NCBI GenBank assembly: GCA_022394755.1
Contig: JAGFCA010000030.1
Span: 1 to 64,000 of the forward strand
Source: Candidatus Poribacteria bacterium
GTDB taxonomy: Bacteria > Poribacteria > WGA-4E > WGA-3G
Length of the DNA: 64,000 bases
Direction of reading: 5' to 3'
Shown: one piece after another, positions 54,172-63,792 of the stretch
Layout: the number at the start of each line of letters is the position of its first letter
How positions within the stretch are numbered: position 1 is the first letter of the stretch
Program-made: the position numbers and the translations under genes
Notes under the pieces: generated by a model
The model's database searches: none
Seen by the model: only the letters and a program-made list of their open reading frames with translations
What the model was told of the DNA's origin: nothing

Positions 54172-55179
54172 ATGGTATCAAATAATAGATTAGTTGGAAT
54201 CATAAGATGGTGTTTTCTATCTGCTACCATAGTATTAACAACGTTAACACTCTCATGTGTTCCTTCAAGCATAGAGTCTGCTGGCACTACACGTTTCAAT
54301 GCGAGTGAAGGATTTCAGGAGATCATCAGCATCTCGAAACAACTCCAAACAACAAGCGATACAGCAACCGCTAATGTGTTAATTGATAAATCAAGATCTT
54401 TTATCAAAGCACATCCTAAATACGATAAAGTTGATCAAATATATTATATTTTAGGTTCTGTATTAGTCGAGTTTGATAGTCCTGAGGAAGGAATAAAAGT
54501 ATTAGAAGAATTGATACGTTACTATCCACTTGCTCCATCAGTTGAACCTGGTCTGCTGAATTTAGGAATTGCTTATGACAAGATAGGAACACATGACAAA
54601 GCAGATGAAGCATATTACAAATTGCTCAATAACGCTAAATACAAGAATGGTCAATTTGCTAATACAGCCAAGACCTTGCTTGAAACTGATATATCCGATA
54701 GGAAAGGTTCCCTTGAAGCATTGTCTGAAGCATCAACACAAACTAACTTTCTAAATAACCCAGCAATAGATTTTGAGGTTGTGAATCTAAATGGAGAGGC
54801 ATTATCTTTAGCACAATATCAAGGACAAATAGTACTTCTGGATTTTTGGGCAACATGGTGTCCACCCTGTATTGCGGAGATGCCGTTTGTAAAAAGCACA
54901 TATCAAAAGTATAAGAATCAAAACTTTGAGATAATTGGTATTAGTTTAGATAGAGATTTGAACCAACTTACAACATATTTAGATAAAGAAGGTATCACAT
55001 GGCCACAATATTATGATAATGGTGGTCAGATAGCAAATCTATATCGAGTACAAGCTATACCGACCACTTACCTGATTGATAATAAAGGGATTATCCGTTA
55101 TGCAAACTTACGGGGAAATGCACTTGAGAATGCTGTAAGACAGCTTGTATCAGAAATGAACAGTTCTCATCTTGAATAA
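54172..55179 (+). CDS. TlpA-like thioredoxin lipoprotein with TPR region
   Basis: This 335-aa protein has an N-terminal lipobox (TLSC, Cys-29) for membrane anchoring. A helical TPR-like region at about 60-165 follows (HPKYDKVDQIYYILGSVL, then NLGIAYDKIG). A TlpA/ResA-type thioredoxin domain at about 197-330 carries the active site W-C-P-P-C at 229-233. The cis-proline region is AIPTTYLID near 299. Such proteins reduce disulfides in the periplasm, for example during cytochrome c maturation. AAAGGAG precedes the ATG. It shares domain order with the neighbouring double-thioredoxin protein, suggesting duplication. Confidence 0.93.
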   Translation: MVSNNRLVGIIRWCFLSATIVLTTLTLSCVPSSIESAGTTRFNASEGFQEIISISKQLQTTSDTATANVLIDKSRSFIKAHPKYDKVDQIYYILGSVLVEFDSPEEGIKVLEELIRYYPLAPSVEPGLLNLGIAYDKIGTHDKADEAYYKLLNNAKYKNGQFANTAKTLLETDISDRKGSLEALSEASTQTNFLNNPAIDFEVVNLNGEALSLAQYQGQIVLLDFWATWCPPCIAEMPFVKSTYQKYKNQNFEIIGISLDRDLNQLTTYLDKEGITWPQYYDNGGQIANLYRVQAIPTTYLIDNKGIIRYANLRGNALENAVRQLVSEMNSSHLE

Positions 55180-55235
55180 AATTCACTGAAATATAATCCT
55201 AATAGAAGAAATCATACAAACCAAAGCTTCGTCCC

Positions 55236-55260
55236 GGTGGGTGTGGTTTATAACCCCACC
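55236..55260. repeat. hairpin GGTGGG/CCCACC
   Basis: GGTGGG (55236-55241) pairs with CCCACC (55255-55260) and is preceded by GCTTCGTCCC, echoing the ACATTTCGTCCC elements elsewhere. It lies between the two thioredoxin genes. Confidence 0.45.
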
Positions 55261-55353
55261 GAAATTTCATTTGTAAGAGTTTGTTTTATTACTCACTATA
55301 TATTTGGATTGACAGTCCACTTGTTGGCTTTCTTTTAAATTTGGGAGGCTTAA

Positions 55354-56961
55354 ATGCAATTCAAGAATCAAAAAAATTACATTGACAAAATTAACAGAAG
55401 ATATACTTTCTGTAGTATTTGTGTCATTACTATGATGTTATTACTTAGTAATATCTACAACATCACCAATGCTGAATCAGTTGAAAAGGCAGTAGAACTC
55501 AGTCCTGCAAAGATAGGATACAAATATCAAGAAATAAAGAGCATCGCTAAAAAGAATTTAAATAAGAATGACACTGATGTATTAGAGAATATTGTTTCCA
55601 AATCACAGAATTTTATCCAAAACCACCCTAAATACAAACGTATTGATGAGATATATTATTATCTTGGAAATGCATTAATTCGGTTGGAAAAGGTAGAAGA
55701 AGGAATAGTAGTATTTGAAACACTTTTTAAGGAAGATTCAGATGCGCGATATGTACCAACCATACTATTGGAATTAGGTTTAGCGTATGATAAAGTTGGG
55801 AACCATGTAAAGGCAGATGAAGCCTATAATAGTTTGATTGAACATCCAAAATATAACAAACGATCACAGGCAAAGAAGGCTGAAGATATTCTTGAAATGG
55901 ATTTAGAATTACGTACTGGGGAGTTACCAAAGCCTCAACTACCGGGATCTCAACCCAATCAATGGATTGGCAAAGCAGCACCTGCGTTTAAGGTGATGGA
56001 TTTGAATAATGAAGAAATCACATTGGATAAATATCATGGTCAAGTTGTTCTAATTGATTTTTGGGCTACGTGGTGCGGTCCCTGTATTGGAGAACTTCCA
56101 AACGTTAAAGCTACCTATGATAAATACAAAGACAAAAAGTTTCAGATTATTGGGATAAGTTGGGATAAGTCACAAATAACTCTTGAAACATTCATTAAAG
56201 AACAAAACCTTGGATGGGTACACCACTATGATCCATTTGGACAGATAGCTAATCAATACGGGGTCACTGGGATTCCTTCAACCTTCCTACTTGATGGTGA
56301 AGGAATAATCCGAAAAACGGATTTACGTGGTCCGGCACTTGAAATTGCTGTAGGTGAATTGGTTGAAGAAAATTTAAAGAATCCTCATCACGGACCACAT
56401 TCTAAGTCGATACCTGCGACAAAGTTAATTAAACCCAGTAATCCTACTTCTAATAACTCACCTGGTCCAATAAACAAACCAACAAATTGGATAGGTAAAC
56501 CCGCACCAGAAATTACGATTACCAATTTGAAAGGTGAAGAACTTTCTTTGGAAGATTTCAAAGGACAGGTAGTGTTACTTGATTTCTGGGCAACTTGGTG
56601 TGGACCATGCATCACAGAAATACCGAAAGTCAAAAAGACATATGAGAAGTATAAGGATCAGAAGTTTCAGATTATTGGCATAAGTCTTGATAGGTCATTG
56701 ACTCCTCTGACAGAATACATTCAACAAGAAGAGCTGAGTTGGCATCACTATTGGGATGAAGATCGCAAGATTAGAACTCTTTTTGAGGTTAAAGCAATTC
56801 CATCGGCATTTCTTATTGATGGAGATGGCATTATTCAGAAGGCGTATCTCGGTGGTTTTGACGTTGAAACTGCAGTCGCTGAACTGGTTGATAAGAATCT
56901 CAAGAAGGTTGATCAGACTCCTACAAACAGTGGGAAAAATAAAGATAATACTGATAATTAG
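55354..56961 (+). CDS. periplasmic double-thioredoxin protein
   Basis: This 535-aa protein has an N-terminal hydrophobic segment (about 22-40) and a TPR-like region (about 60-180) matching that of the upstream gene. Two TlpA-type thioredoxin domains in tandem follow. Active sites are W-C-G-P-C at 240-244 and again at 415-419. Each domain has its own cis-proline loop (GIPSTFLLD and AIPSAFLID). A Pro/Ser/Asn-rich linker at about 345-375 joins them. The two domains are alike (LIDFWATWCGPC and LLDFWATWCGPC), so an internal duplication is likely. Two active sites could relay electrons or act on separate substrates. GGGAGG lies before the ATG. Confidence 0.93.
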   Translation: MQFKNQKNYIDKINRRYTFCSICVITMMLLLSNIYNITNAESVEKAVELSPAKIGYKYQEIKSIAKKNLNKNDTDVLENIVSKSQNFIQNHPKYKRIDEIYYYLGNALIRLEKVEEGIVVFETLFKEDSDARYVPTILLELGLAYDKVGNHVKADEAYNSLIEHPKYNKRSQAKKAEDILEMDLELRTGELPKPQLPGSQPNQWIGKAAPAFKVMDLNNEEITLDKYHGQVVLIDFWATWCGPCIGELPNVKATYDKYKDKKFQIIGISWDKSQITLETFIKEQNLGWVHHYDPFGQIANQYGVTGIPSTFLLDGEGIIRKTDLRGPALEIAVGELVEENLKNPHHGPHSKSIPATKLIKPSNPTSNNSPGPINKPTNWIGKPAPEITITNLKGEELSLEDFKGQVVLLDFWATWCGPCITEIPKVKKTYEKYKDQKFQIIGISLDRSLTPLTEYIQQEELSWHHYWDEDRKIRTLFEVKAIPSAFLIDGDGIIQKAYLGGFDVETAVAELVDKNLKKVDQTPTNSGKNKDNTDN

Positions 56962-57038
56962 ACTTGCTTGATTTCTATACCGACCTAAGTAGATTTATAG
57001 AGTTAGTTGAATCCAAAAGTGGCACTAAAGAATAATAA

Positions 57039-57524
57039 ATGATACGAACCAGTCTAATTCTAAGTTTTGTTGTCTGTCTGTGCTTTTCTCTGATTGTTCC
57101 TATTTCATTCGGTCAAGATGCTGGTCGTAGGATTGAAACAGGAGCAACATTACGAGGACATATTGTAGATATATCTCCACAACAGAATCCTATCGAAGGT
57201 GTTCGTGTTGAAATAGAAAACACAAATGGTGAGATTTTCACTGTTTATACTGATAAAGAGGGTTTTTATGAAAAGACAGGTTTAGCAAAGGGGCGTTACA
57301 GTATCAGCACATATAAGAAAGGATACGGTAGTAGAACAGGTAAAAGTAAGGTAGTTTCATCCGGTGGAGAAGGTTATGACCGAATTAAGATGAGAAAAAC
57401 TGAGACTCTCATTACTTTCCTATTCAAGCAAGTATTTACTTGGCAACTAATTGTCGGTTTTGCAATGGGATTTTTAGCAGCATTGTTGTTAAATTCCCTA
57501 CATACACGTTCAGAGGCAAGATAA
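57039..57524 (+). CDS. small membrane protein with carboxypeptidase regulatory-like domain
   Basis: This 161-aa protein has a signal peptide (about 1-25, SFGQD). A single carboxypeptidase-regulatory-like beta-sandwich at about 37-120 follows ([40 protein letters not shown]), and a C-terminal membrane helix lies near 133-152. The domain closely resembles the N-terminal domain of the 18336-20084 product, down to the closing (S/E)GGE(G/S)Y(D/H)RI. Its stop overlaps the start of the ABC ATPase as TAATG, so the two are translationally coupled. It may anchor or present the partner complex, but no function is known. Confidence 0.82.
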   Translation: MIRTSLILSFVVCLCFSLIVPISFGQDAGRRIETGATLRGHIVDISPQQNPIEGVRVEIENTNGEIFTVYTDKEGFYEKTGLAKGRYSISTYKKGYGSRTGKSKVVSSGGEGYDRIKMRKTETLITFLFKQVFTWQLIVGFAMGFLAALLLNSLHTRSEAR

Positions 57525-58618
57525 TGGCAGAAGTATATCTGAAAGATGTTACAAAGATATATGAAGGCGATGTGCTTGCCGTAGAAAAGGCTGATTTTCA
57601 CATCCCCGATGAGTCATTCACTGTTCTGGTTGGACCATCGGGTTGTGGAAAGTCTACTCTCTTAAGAATGATAGCTGGTTTGGAACCGATTACAGAAGGT
57701 GAGATTTACATTGACGATGAAATTGTGAATAATGTCCCCCCTAAGGATAGGGACATAGCAATGGTATTCCAAAACTATGCTCTATACCCACACATGACTG
57801 TGTATAAGAACATGGCTTTTGGATTGAAACTTCGTAAGTACTCAAAGACTGAAATTGACCAACGTGTTACCGAAGCCGCAGATATTCTCAATATCTCCCA
57901 TCTCTTGAACCGGAAACCGAAACATCTTTCTGGCGGAGAACGTCAACGCGTTGCTGTTGGTAGAGCAATTGTCCGTCAACCGAAAGTATTCCTATTCGAT
58001 GAACCTTTAAGCAACCTTGACGCAAAATTACGAGTTCAGATGAGAATGGAAATCAGCCGACTCCATGATCGGTTGAATGCTACTATGATTTATGTCACCC
58101 ATGACCAAGTTGAAGCTATGACAATGGGGGATCAAATAGTAGTCTTGAATGAAGGGAAAATACAGCAAATTGCTGATCCGGGGACGTTATACCGAAATCC
58201 TGAAAACCAATTTGTTGGTGGTTTCATCGGTACACCACCAATGAACTTTATACAAACGAAGATTACAGGAAATGATGGAACACAACAACTTAGTTTCGAT
58301 GACTTCACGATTGAATTAAACCAGAAATTACAAACTACATTGAATACGCATTCTCAGGATACAGTCATGTTAGGTATACGTCCAGAAGATATCCAGATTG
58401 GTGAAAATGGGAAAAACCGTGTAATCACTCAAGTAGAACTGGTTGAACCACTTGGAAACCATGCTCTCTTATATCTTAAAACAGAGAAAAACAATTTTGT
58501 AGCACAATCTAATATCGGTAATTTACCACAACACAACACGCCTTTGACAGTGAGTTTTGATATTAACAAAGCACATCTATTCCATTCGGAAACAGGTGAA
58601 TCTCTAACAGCTGAATAG
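57524..58618 (+). CDS. sugar-type ABC transporter ATPase (UgpC/MsmX-like)
   Basis: This 364-aa ATPase energises ABC import of sugars or similar solutes. Walker [10 protein letters not shown] is at 37-45, the Q-loop lies in [10 protein letters not shown] near 81-90, the signature LSGGE is at 135-139, and Walker B VFLFDEP is at 155-161. The switch histidine is in VTHDQ. A C-terminal TOBE regulatory domain of about 120 residues follows, typical of UgpC/MalK/MsmX proteins. The start overlaps the previous stop (TAATG at 57522-57526), and a longer frame extending upstream is rejected. No permease or binding-protein genes are adjacent, so it may serve several transporters, as MsmX does. Confidence 0.93.
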   Translation: MAEVYLKDVTKIYEGDVLAVEKADFHIPDESFTVLVGPSGCGKSTLLRMIAGLEPITEGEIYIDDEIVNNVPPKDRDIAMVFQNYALYPHMTVYKNMAFGLKLRKYSKTEIDQRVTEAADILNISHLLNRKPKHLSGGERQRVAVGRAIVRQPKVFLFDEPLSNLDAKLRVQMRMEISRLHDRLNATMIYVTHDQVEAMTMGDQIVVLNEGKIQQIADPGTLYRNPENQFVGGFIGTPPMNFIQTKITGNDGTQQLSFDDFTIELNQKLQTTLNTHSQDTVMLGIRPEDIQIGENGKNRVITQVELVEPLGNHALLYLKTEKNNFVAQSNIGNLPQHNTPLTVSFDINKAHLFHSETGESLTAE

Positions 58619-58633
58619 TTTACCTATTTGATT

Positions 58634-59656
58634 CTACATTAACGCTTGGATTTGTTCCCAAGTCTCTTCATCAACAGGAATTCCCTCACGTTCTCTTATC
58701 TGTTTTTCATTCCAACCCCGTTCACCAGGCATATATATTGTGTCAACTCCTTCAGATGTTTTGGCAGATTTTAGATAATCTACAAAACGTTCAATTTCAG
58801 CACTAAACCCAGAAAACTTCCTAAAACTTGCAATATTAATAACGAGCACAAACAACCCATTACCCACACGTGCATCTTCACTCCTACTACATCCTGCTTC
58901 TGATAGTGCCCCTGCGAGTATATCAACAATCATACTCAGACCGAAACCCTTATGTGCTGCGATACCACCAAACGGTAATATTAATGCTGGTGGTTCTCTA
59001 TAAAAATCTTCTACATCAGTTGTAGATTTACCATCGGAATTAATTAACCAACCTTCTGGGGCAGGTTCATTTAATCGTTGTTTGACGCGTATCTTTCCTG
59101 ATGCTACGACACTCGTTGACATATCTAAAACAATATGTTTCTGTGATGCCATTGGTACGGCACAAGCTATTGGATTGGTAGAAAGCCTTCCTTCTGTACC
59201 ACCGAATGGAGCAACACATGTCCCACCACCATGGTCGTTAACCATAAGTATCCCTATCATATCCGCTTCAGATGCGAGACACACATAACCCGCCAACCTT
59301 CCAATCTCATTACATTGGGATACAGTAACAGTGCTAATATCAGTTTGCCTTGCTTTCTGAATTGCTAATTCAACGGCATGTGTTGCTATAACAGGTCCAA
59401 AACCCCAGTTACCATCCAATACAGAGATTGAAGCAGACTCCTGAATTCTATCAATTGGAGCACCAGGGACAATAAGGCCCTCTTCTATCTCTTTTACATA
59501 CTTTGGGAGATGGATTACACCGTGTGAATCGTGTCCAACAAGATTAGCATCCACCATAGAACGCGTAACAATTTCTGCTTCAGTTTCAGGGATATTTAGC
59601 TTATCAAATACGGAGAGACAAATTCTTGTGAGTTCGTTTGAAGTGACATGTGGCAT
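58634..59656 (-). CDS. Ldh-family (malate/L-lactate dehydrogenase-like) oxidoreductase
   Basis: This 340-aa protein belongs to the Ldh_2 family of NAD(P)-dependent oxidoreductases acting on 2-hydroxy acids such as malate, sulfolactate or ureidoglycolate. The family landmarks are present: SMVDANLVGHDSHGV near 27-41 with the conserved HDSHG, GPVIATHA near 82, NPIACAVP near 161-168, LDMSTSVVA near 177, and HKGFGLS near 242. A convergent gap of only 15 bases separates it from the ABC ATPase gene. The next gene on its strand starts 30 bases upstream, so the two are probably cotranscribed. Exact substrate cannot be told from sequence. Confidence 0.93.
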   Translation of the reverse strand: MPHVTSNELTRICLSVFDKLNIPETEAEIVTRSMVDANLVGHDSHGVIHLPKYVKEIEEGLIVPGAPIDRIQESASISVLDGNWGFGPVIATHAVELAIQKARQTDISTVTVSQCNEIGRLAGYVCLASEADMIGILMVNDHGGGTCVAPFGGTEGRLSTNPIACAVPMASQKHIVLDMSTSVVASGKIRVKQRLNEPAPEGWLINSDGKSTTDVEDFYREPPALILPFGGIAAHKGFGLSMIVDILAGALSEAGCSRSEDARVGNGLFVLVINIASFRKFSGFSAEIERFVDYLKSAKTSEGVDTIYMPGERGWNEKQIREREGIPVDEETWEQIQALM

Positions 59657-59686
59657 AACGGGAATTAAGGTGGGAATTTAGTATTT

Positions 59687-60505
59687 CTATTTCTGATTAA
59701 GAATTTCTGCTATACGTTCAGCAAAACGATAAGCACTGTTATCTTCGGGTTCATAACCTATTACTTTTCTGGCATTTGTTATACTCCAAAACTTATGTGA
59801 ATTATCACTAATTCCGTAGAATATCTGGAATGGAACACCGTTTTCATCTTCTATATTTTCTGTCTCAATACTCTTTACAAAAAGTTGTACTTGGTCACGT
59901 ACACTTAAATATGCACCAAGTGCTCTATGCATCTTAGTATAGTTTTCGGCAGTGATATCGTTCAGATCAGTTTCTCGTGGAGCACCGATACGGAGCTGTA
60001 CATTCTGTAGGATTCTGCCTCTGGTATCTCCATTTGCAAATACAAACCCAAGATGTTCATACGCCTCCTTTGCCCACCCGTAGAAGTTATCAGACAACGG
60101 ACGCATTTCCGGTGTAACAAAATCCCATTTACCTGTCCAGATAAGGTTTTCATAATAATCTGCTGCATGGTTAGAACTACATACTACAACACGACGCACA
60201 CTCATTTCAAGTGAGGTTTGATAGACATTGTATGCCATCTGAACATTGTTGAGTTCATCCTGAAACCCACCACCCTTGAATGCACAATGAACTACTGCAT
60301 CAACACCTTCGAAATAGTGTTGATATAGATCTCGGTCGGGATCACCCACATCAACGATATGAATATCTGCAACCTCATTCCCTTGTCGATTAGTATTCCT
60401 TACATCGAGAAGTACAAGCTCATATCGTTCACGGAATGCTGGTAGCATCCGTCCTGCGATATACCCTCCAGCACCGGTGATGAGGACTTTTCTTTTTTGC
60501 TCCAT
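59687..60505 (-). CDS. NAD-dependent epimerase/dehydratase-family protein (uronate dehydrogenase-like)
   Basis: This 272-aa short-chain-dehydrogenase-type protein has a Rossmann glycine motif GAGGYIAGR at about 11-19. It also has catalytic YxxxK as Y-G-W-A-K near 144-148, with a preceding Ser pair (CSSNHAA near 108). It resembles uronate dehydrogenases, which oxidise galacturonate or glucuronate to aldarolactone. Length fits. It lies directly upstream of the Ldh-family gene on the same strand, which would fit a sugar-acid pathway. Assignment to uronate dehydrogenase is inference; other NAD-dependent sugar modifications are possible. Confidence 0.88.
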   Translation of the reverse strand: MEQKRKVLITGAGGYIAGRMLPAFRERYELVLLDVRNTNRQGNEVADIHIVDVGDPDRDLYQHYFEGVDAVVHCAFKGGGFQDELNNVQMAYNVYQTSLEMSVRRVVVCSSNHAADYYENLIWTGKWDFVTPEMRPLSDNFYGWAKEAYEHLGFVFANGDTRGRILQNVQLRIGAPRETDLNDITAENYTKMHRALGAYLSVRDQVQLFVKSIETENIEDENGVPFQIFYGISDNSHKFWSITNARKVIGYEPEDNSAYRFAERIAEILNQK

Positions 60506-60571
60506 AAATATACCTAACTGAAGTTAACCATAATTTCGATAGAATTTTAGGAAATTCATAATGAAATTACA

Positions 60572-62245
60572 TTAGGAAATAGATAATTTTTCTTTACAGT
60601 GTTTAGCAATCAGCTTCATTTCTTCAATCACCTGATTCTCTGTTAGAATGAAATGATTATAAATAGACGGAACTTGTTCTTTACCAAATAATTTAGCAAA
60701 AAAACCACGTTTTTCTTCCTCATTGAAACTGAGAGATGATGCACCAGATGGATCTAAACCTAAGTATTCTATTGATAGAAAGTGTTCGGGGTTATCTTTT
60801 GTAACCTTACCTTCATAAGAATTTCCAATATTTTTTCTTCCATAACAAATGTAATATACTCTACGTGAAGTATTATGCAGTACAGTATATCCACCAGAGT
60901 CGATAGATTCGTTCCAACACTTCTCAAATCCGTTACTGGGGAGTCGTTCTCTAAGTTCTTGAGCTGACCGAACGACAAATCTATTCTGAGTCAACGACTT
61001 TGTAATTGAATATCCTTCATATTCTTCAGTAATAGGTGGATGCCCTGTCAAGAGATCTACGTTATCAAGTGTCCAGACAACGCCATCTCTAATCCCTTTT
61101 GCAAAGTTAAAATGCTGTTCCACAAACTCGCCATTAAGAGGATGTAACTGATACTCTCCATTACCGTTGAATATTGATCTAAGATTTCTTCTGTGATCTA
61201 TCACAGAGAATCTTTTATCAGGAACTGGAATCTCCAATTTGAGTGTATATCCAATATCAAGGTCAGTCGTTAGATTGAGTTGTGATATACGAAGCTGAGC
61301 GAGTCGGGTCAATGCTGTTTGACTTTTCGATAGTACACGTCCGATTAGATATTTGCTCCGTAGGTGTGGTATCTCTGTTGAAAGTCGATCAAGGGTATCG
61401 GGATCAAGTTTCTCCAACATTACCTTATGTTCCCAACGTGTACCGCGTTCGTGTGAAAGAATCTGGAATTGTTGATTGTCACCACTTGGACGGATATAAC
61501 CGAGTGCTGTCCATGGATCAAAAGTTGCACGATAATATCCACTGGTTTCTAGATCTCCACCCGCGAGAACACAGTCGCGACGTTCATATCGAGAATATAT
61601 ACCGAATTGGAATTCGTATGATTCGTAATCTTCTAATGCTTTTCGTAAATCTTTAGCGAATTCGCTTCCGCGAGTGAATTTACTAAAAATCTCCTCAGTA
61701 CGTCTTGGTTGATTTAATGCATCTAAAAACGTACCGATTGGTATACCTGCCTCTTCTTCACCTTCGTCCTCACTTTTGCCAAATACCTTTGTTTTTGTTT
61801 TGAAGGGTGGATTTCGTAAGGATACATCACGTTGGGATACGAAGTGTAGAGCAGGATCATCCGTTAGGTTGTCGAGGGATGGAGCATCACCAAGAATCTC
61901 AGCTAATTTCTGATCATCTATTTTCTCCATTAATTCTGTACCGCGTTTCAGTTCGGCAAAATGTATGATGTCGTTTAGACTATATTGAAGGGGTGCACTT
62001 GATGAAAGACCATCATAGTTAGATCTGTGAAATCGAATGCGTGGTTTGATACGAAAAACAGGTGTCAGTCCATAATCTTTAAGGAGAACATATAATGTGA
62101 CTGTATAGGAATCCTCATGCACCTTTTGTGCAAGGATGCCGCGTTCATTTATATTATTGTCAACGATGAGTTGTTCCTGAACAAGTCTACTATCGTTACC
62201 AAAAATCATCATTCGATGTTCTTCTCTGTTATCATCAACCAACAT
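60572..62245 (-). CDS. hypothetical 557-aa protein
   Basis: I do not recognise this protein. It has no signal peptide or membrane segment and appears soluble, with mixed alpha/beta content. Notable stretches are GNDSRLVQEQLIVDNNINERGIL near 16, YTVTLYVLLKDYGLTPVFRIKPRIRFHRSNY (about 47-77, aromatic and basic, given in part), and a C-terminal region ending EEMKLIAKHCKEKLSIS. The start is supported by AGGGAGAGA a few bases before the ATG. It lies between the epimerase-like gene and the ROK kinase gene on the same strand, with gaps of 49-66 bases, so it is probably part of the same transcript. A role in sugar metabolism would be guesswork. Confidence 0.75.
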   Translation of the reverse strand: MLVDDNREEHRMMIFGNDSRLVQEQLIVDNNINERGILAQKVHEDSYTVTLYVLLKDYGLTPVFRIKPRIRFHRSNYDGLSSSAPLQYSLNDIIHFAELKRGTELMEKIDDQKLAEILGDAPSLDNLTDDPALHFVSQRDVSLRNPPFKTKTKVFGKSEDEGEEEAGIPIGTFLDALNQPRRTEEIFSKFTRGSEFAKDLRKALEDYESYEFQFGIYSRYERRDCVLAGGDLETSGYYRATFDPWTALGYIRPSGDNQQFQILSHERGTRWEHKVMLEKLDPDTLDRLSTEIPHLRSKYLIGRVLSKSQTALTRLAQLRISQLNLTTDLDIGYTLKLEIPVPDKRFSVIDHRRNLRSIFNGNGEYQLHPLNGEFVEQHFNFAKGIRDGVVWTLDNVDLLTGHPPITEEYEGYSITKSLTQNRFVVRSAQELRERLPSNGFEKCWNESIDSGGYTVLHNTSRRVYYICYGRKNIGNSYEGKVTKDNPEHFLSIEYLGLDPSGASSLSFNEEEKRGFFAKLFGKEQVPSIYNHFILTENQVIEEMKLIAKHCKEKLSIS

Positions 62246-62293
62246 GGATTCTCTCCCTTGATATAGAGTCCATATCTGAAATTAGGTAATATT

Positions 62294-63265
62294 TTATTCT
62301 GATCCAGTCCTCTGTCTTGCTAATGCAGCAGCACCCAATACACCTGCATTATCACCAAGTTGTGCCTTCACAATTTGTACGCCATCTAAAGTCCCTGGCA
62401 ATGCATATTTGTTGGCTTTCTTGCGAATATTATCAACGAAAGAATCTTCAAGTGCTTCAACAACACCGCCCCCGAGAATAATCATCTCAGGATTTAGGAA
62501 ATTTACTATAGAACCAATACCTACACCAAGGTATTTCGTAGCTCTATTCAATATTTTCTTTGTCAATTTATCCTTAGCATCAACAGCCTTTGCTAATACA
62601 CCACTTCTTATGGAATTCAGATCACCATCTGTAAGTTTGGCAACAACACTTTTCGTACCTTTTTTAATTTCTTTCTTAAAGAATTTTGCCATTGCTGTTC
62701 GACTTGCCAGTGCTTCTAAGCAACCGCGGTTACCACAACCACACCTCGGTCCACCTTCTTTCACGATTATATGTCCAACTTCGCCTGCGGTTTTACTTGC
62801 ACCATGAAAAAGTTGACCATTCATTATTATTCCACCGCCAATGCCAGTTCCAACAAAAATGCCAACAATATTTTGAATACCTTGTCCTGCTCCGTATGTG
62901 TGTTCTCCAAGCGTTCCCACATTTACATCATTATCAACATAAGTTGGTATATCAATTCTCTGTTCAAGTTCAGTCTTAAGGGGTACATTCTCCCATCCCA
63001 GATTAGGAGCGACAATAACAATTCCTGTTTCTGGATCAAGAGGACCTGGTGCACCGATACCAATTGCTTGTATTGAGTCTCGAGGGACATTTGAGCCATG
63101 AATAGCCATTTGGATACAATCCGCAATTCGATCAATGACATTGGATGATCCATCTTTTGCATTCGTTCGAATTTTGGATGTACCTAAGATATTTCCTTCT
63201 TCATCAACGATTGCAGCAAGAATCTTAGTTCCACCCATATCAACACCGACTACATTATTATTCAT
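62294..63265 (-). CDS. ROK-family sugar kinase (glucokinase-like)
   Basis: This 323-aa ROK protein phosphorylates a hexose, most likely glucose. Phosphate-binding DMGGTK is at 9-14. The sugar/catalytic segment DNDVN at 111-115 has Asp-113 as base. GEVGH is at 161-165, and the zinc site CGCGNRGCLE is at 175-184 with three cysteines and the upstream His. I chose the ATG at 63265 rather than the frame's earlier start because homologues begin just before the phosphate loop and a purine-rich site precedes it. The neighbouring CHAD genes raise the question of polyphosphate as donor, but no polyphosphate-specific feature is visible. Confidence 0.94.
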   Translation of the reverse strand: MNNNVVGVDMGGTKILAAIVDEEGNILGTSKIRTNAKDGSSNVIDRIADCIQMAIHGSNVPRDSIQAIGIGAPGPLDPETGIVIVAPNLGWENVPLKTELEQRIDIPTYVDNDVNVGTLGEHTYGAGQGIQNIVGIFVGTGIGGGIIMNGQLFHGASKTAGEVGHIIVKEGGPRCGCGNRGCLEALASRTAMAKFFKKEIKKGTKSVVAKLTDGDLNSIRSGVLAKAVDAKDKLTKKILNRATKYLGVGIGSIVNFLNPEMIILGGGVVEALEDSFVDNIRKKANKYALPGTLDGVQIVKAQLGDNAGVLGAAALARQRTGSE

Positions 63266-63324
63266 CCGCTTTTCCTTTTTAAATGCATTTAACATAAAGT
63301 CTAATTAATCAATTATACATTCTT

Positions 63325-63789
63325 TTATGATACTATAATTGCAAGCAAATTTTCCTTGAAGTTTTTCTGCGATAATTTATCCCATTTCAATAAAAATTCA
63401 TTATAGTCGGAATCCCTATTTGTTTTAACACGAGAAATGAGTGAATCAATTCCAGGTATCGTCAAATGCTGACGGTCAGATTTATAATTTGTTAGTACGT
63501 CTATGACAACATCGTTATCATGAATATCCCCGAGAATATCCTGTAGGTCAATGATAGTGTCAAGGTATTTTGTGAATTTTTCATTGTAGTTGATTGTAAA
63601 GAATTCCATAGAATATCGTAGTCTTTTAATTGAAATCCGCATGTTATGTAATTCTTCACTTCTTTCAGGGTCATGTATGAAGTTCTCCCACATGTATACT
63701 TCTTCTACCTTTTGCGGTAGTATTATACGTGCGTTAGTATGAAAATCTTCTTTCGGTTTTACTCCTGTTAATGTAAGTGGCTTCGCCAT
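63325..63789 (-). CDS. CHAD-domain protein, short form
   Basis: This 154-aa protein is a half-length CHAD-type protein, alpha-helical and with conserved histidines and basic residues that bind polyphosphate. The signature ELHNMRISIKRLRYSMEFF is at about 45-63 and LQDILGDIHDNDVV at about 82-95. The N-terminus resembles that of short CHAD proteins that begin with MAK and a VKP..D...NAR segment, supporting an independent gene. The ATG is in the same frame as the upstream CHAD gene, and only a TAA and one codon separate them. It is either a real second gene or the C-terminal half of a split one. Confidence 0.85.
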   Translation of the reverse strand: MAKPLTLTGVKPKEDFHTNARIILPQKVEEVYMWENFIHDPERSEELHNMRISIKRLRYSMEFFTINYNEKFTKYLDTIIDLQDILGDIHDNDVVIDVLTNYKSDRQHLTIPGIDSLISRVKTNRDSDYNEFLLKWDKLSQKNFKENLLAIIVS

Positions 63790-63792
63790 TTT

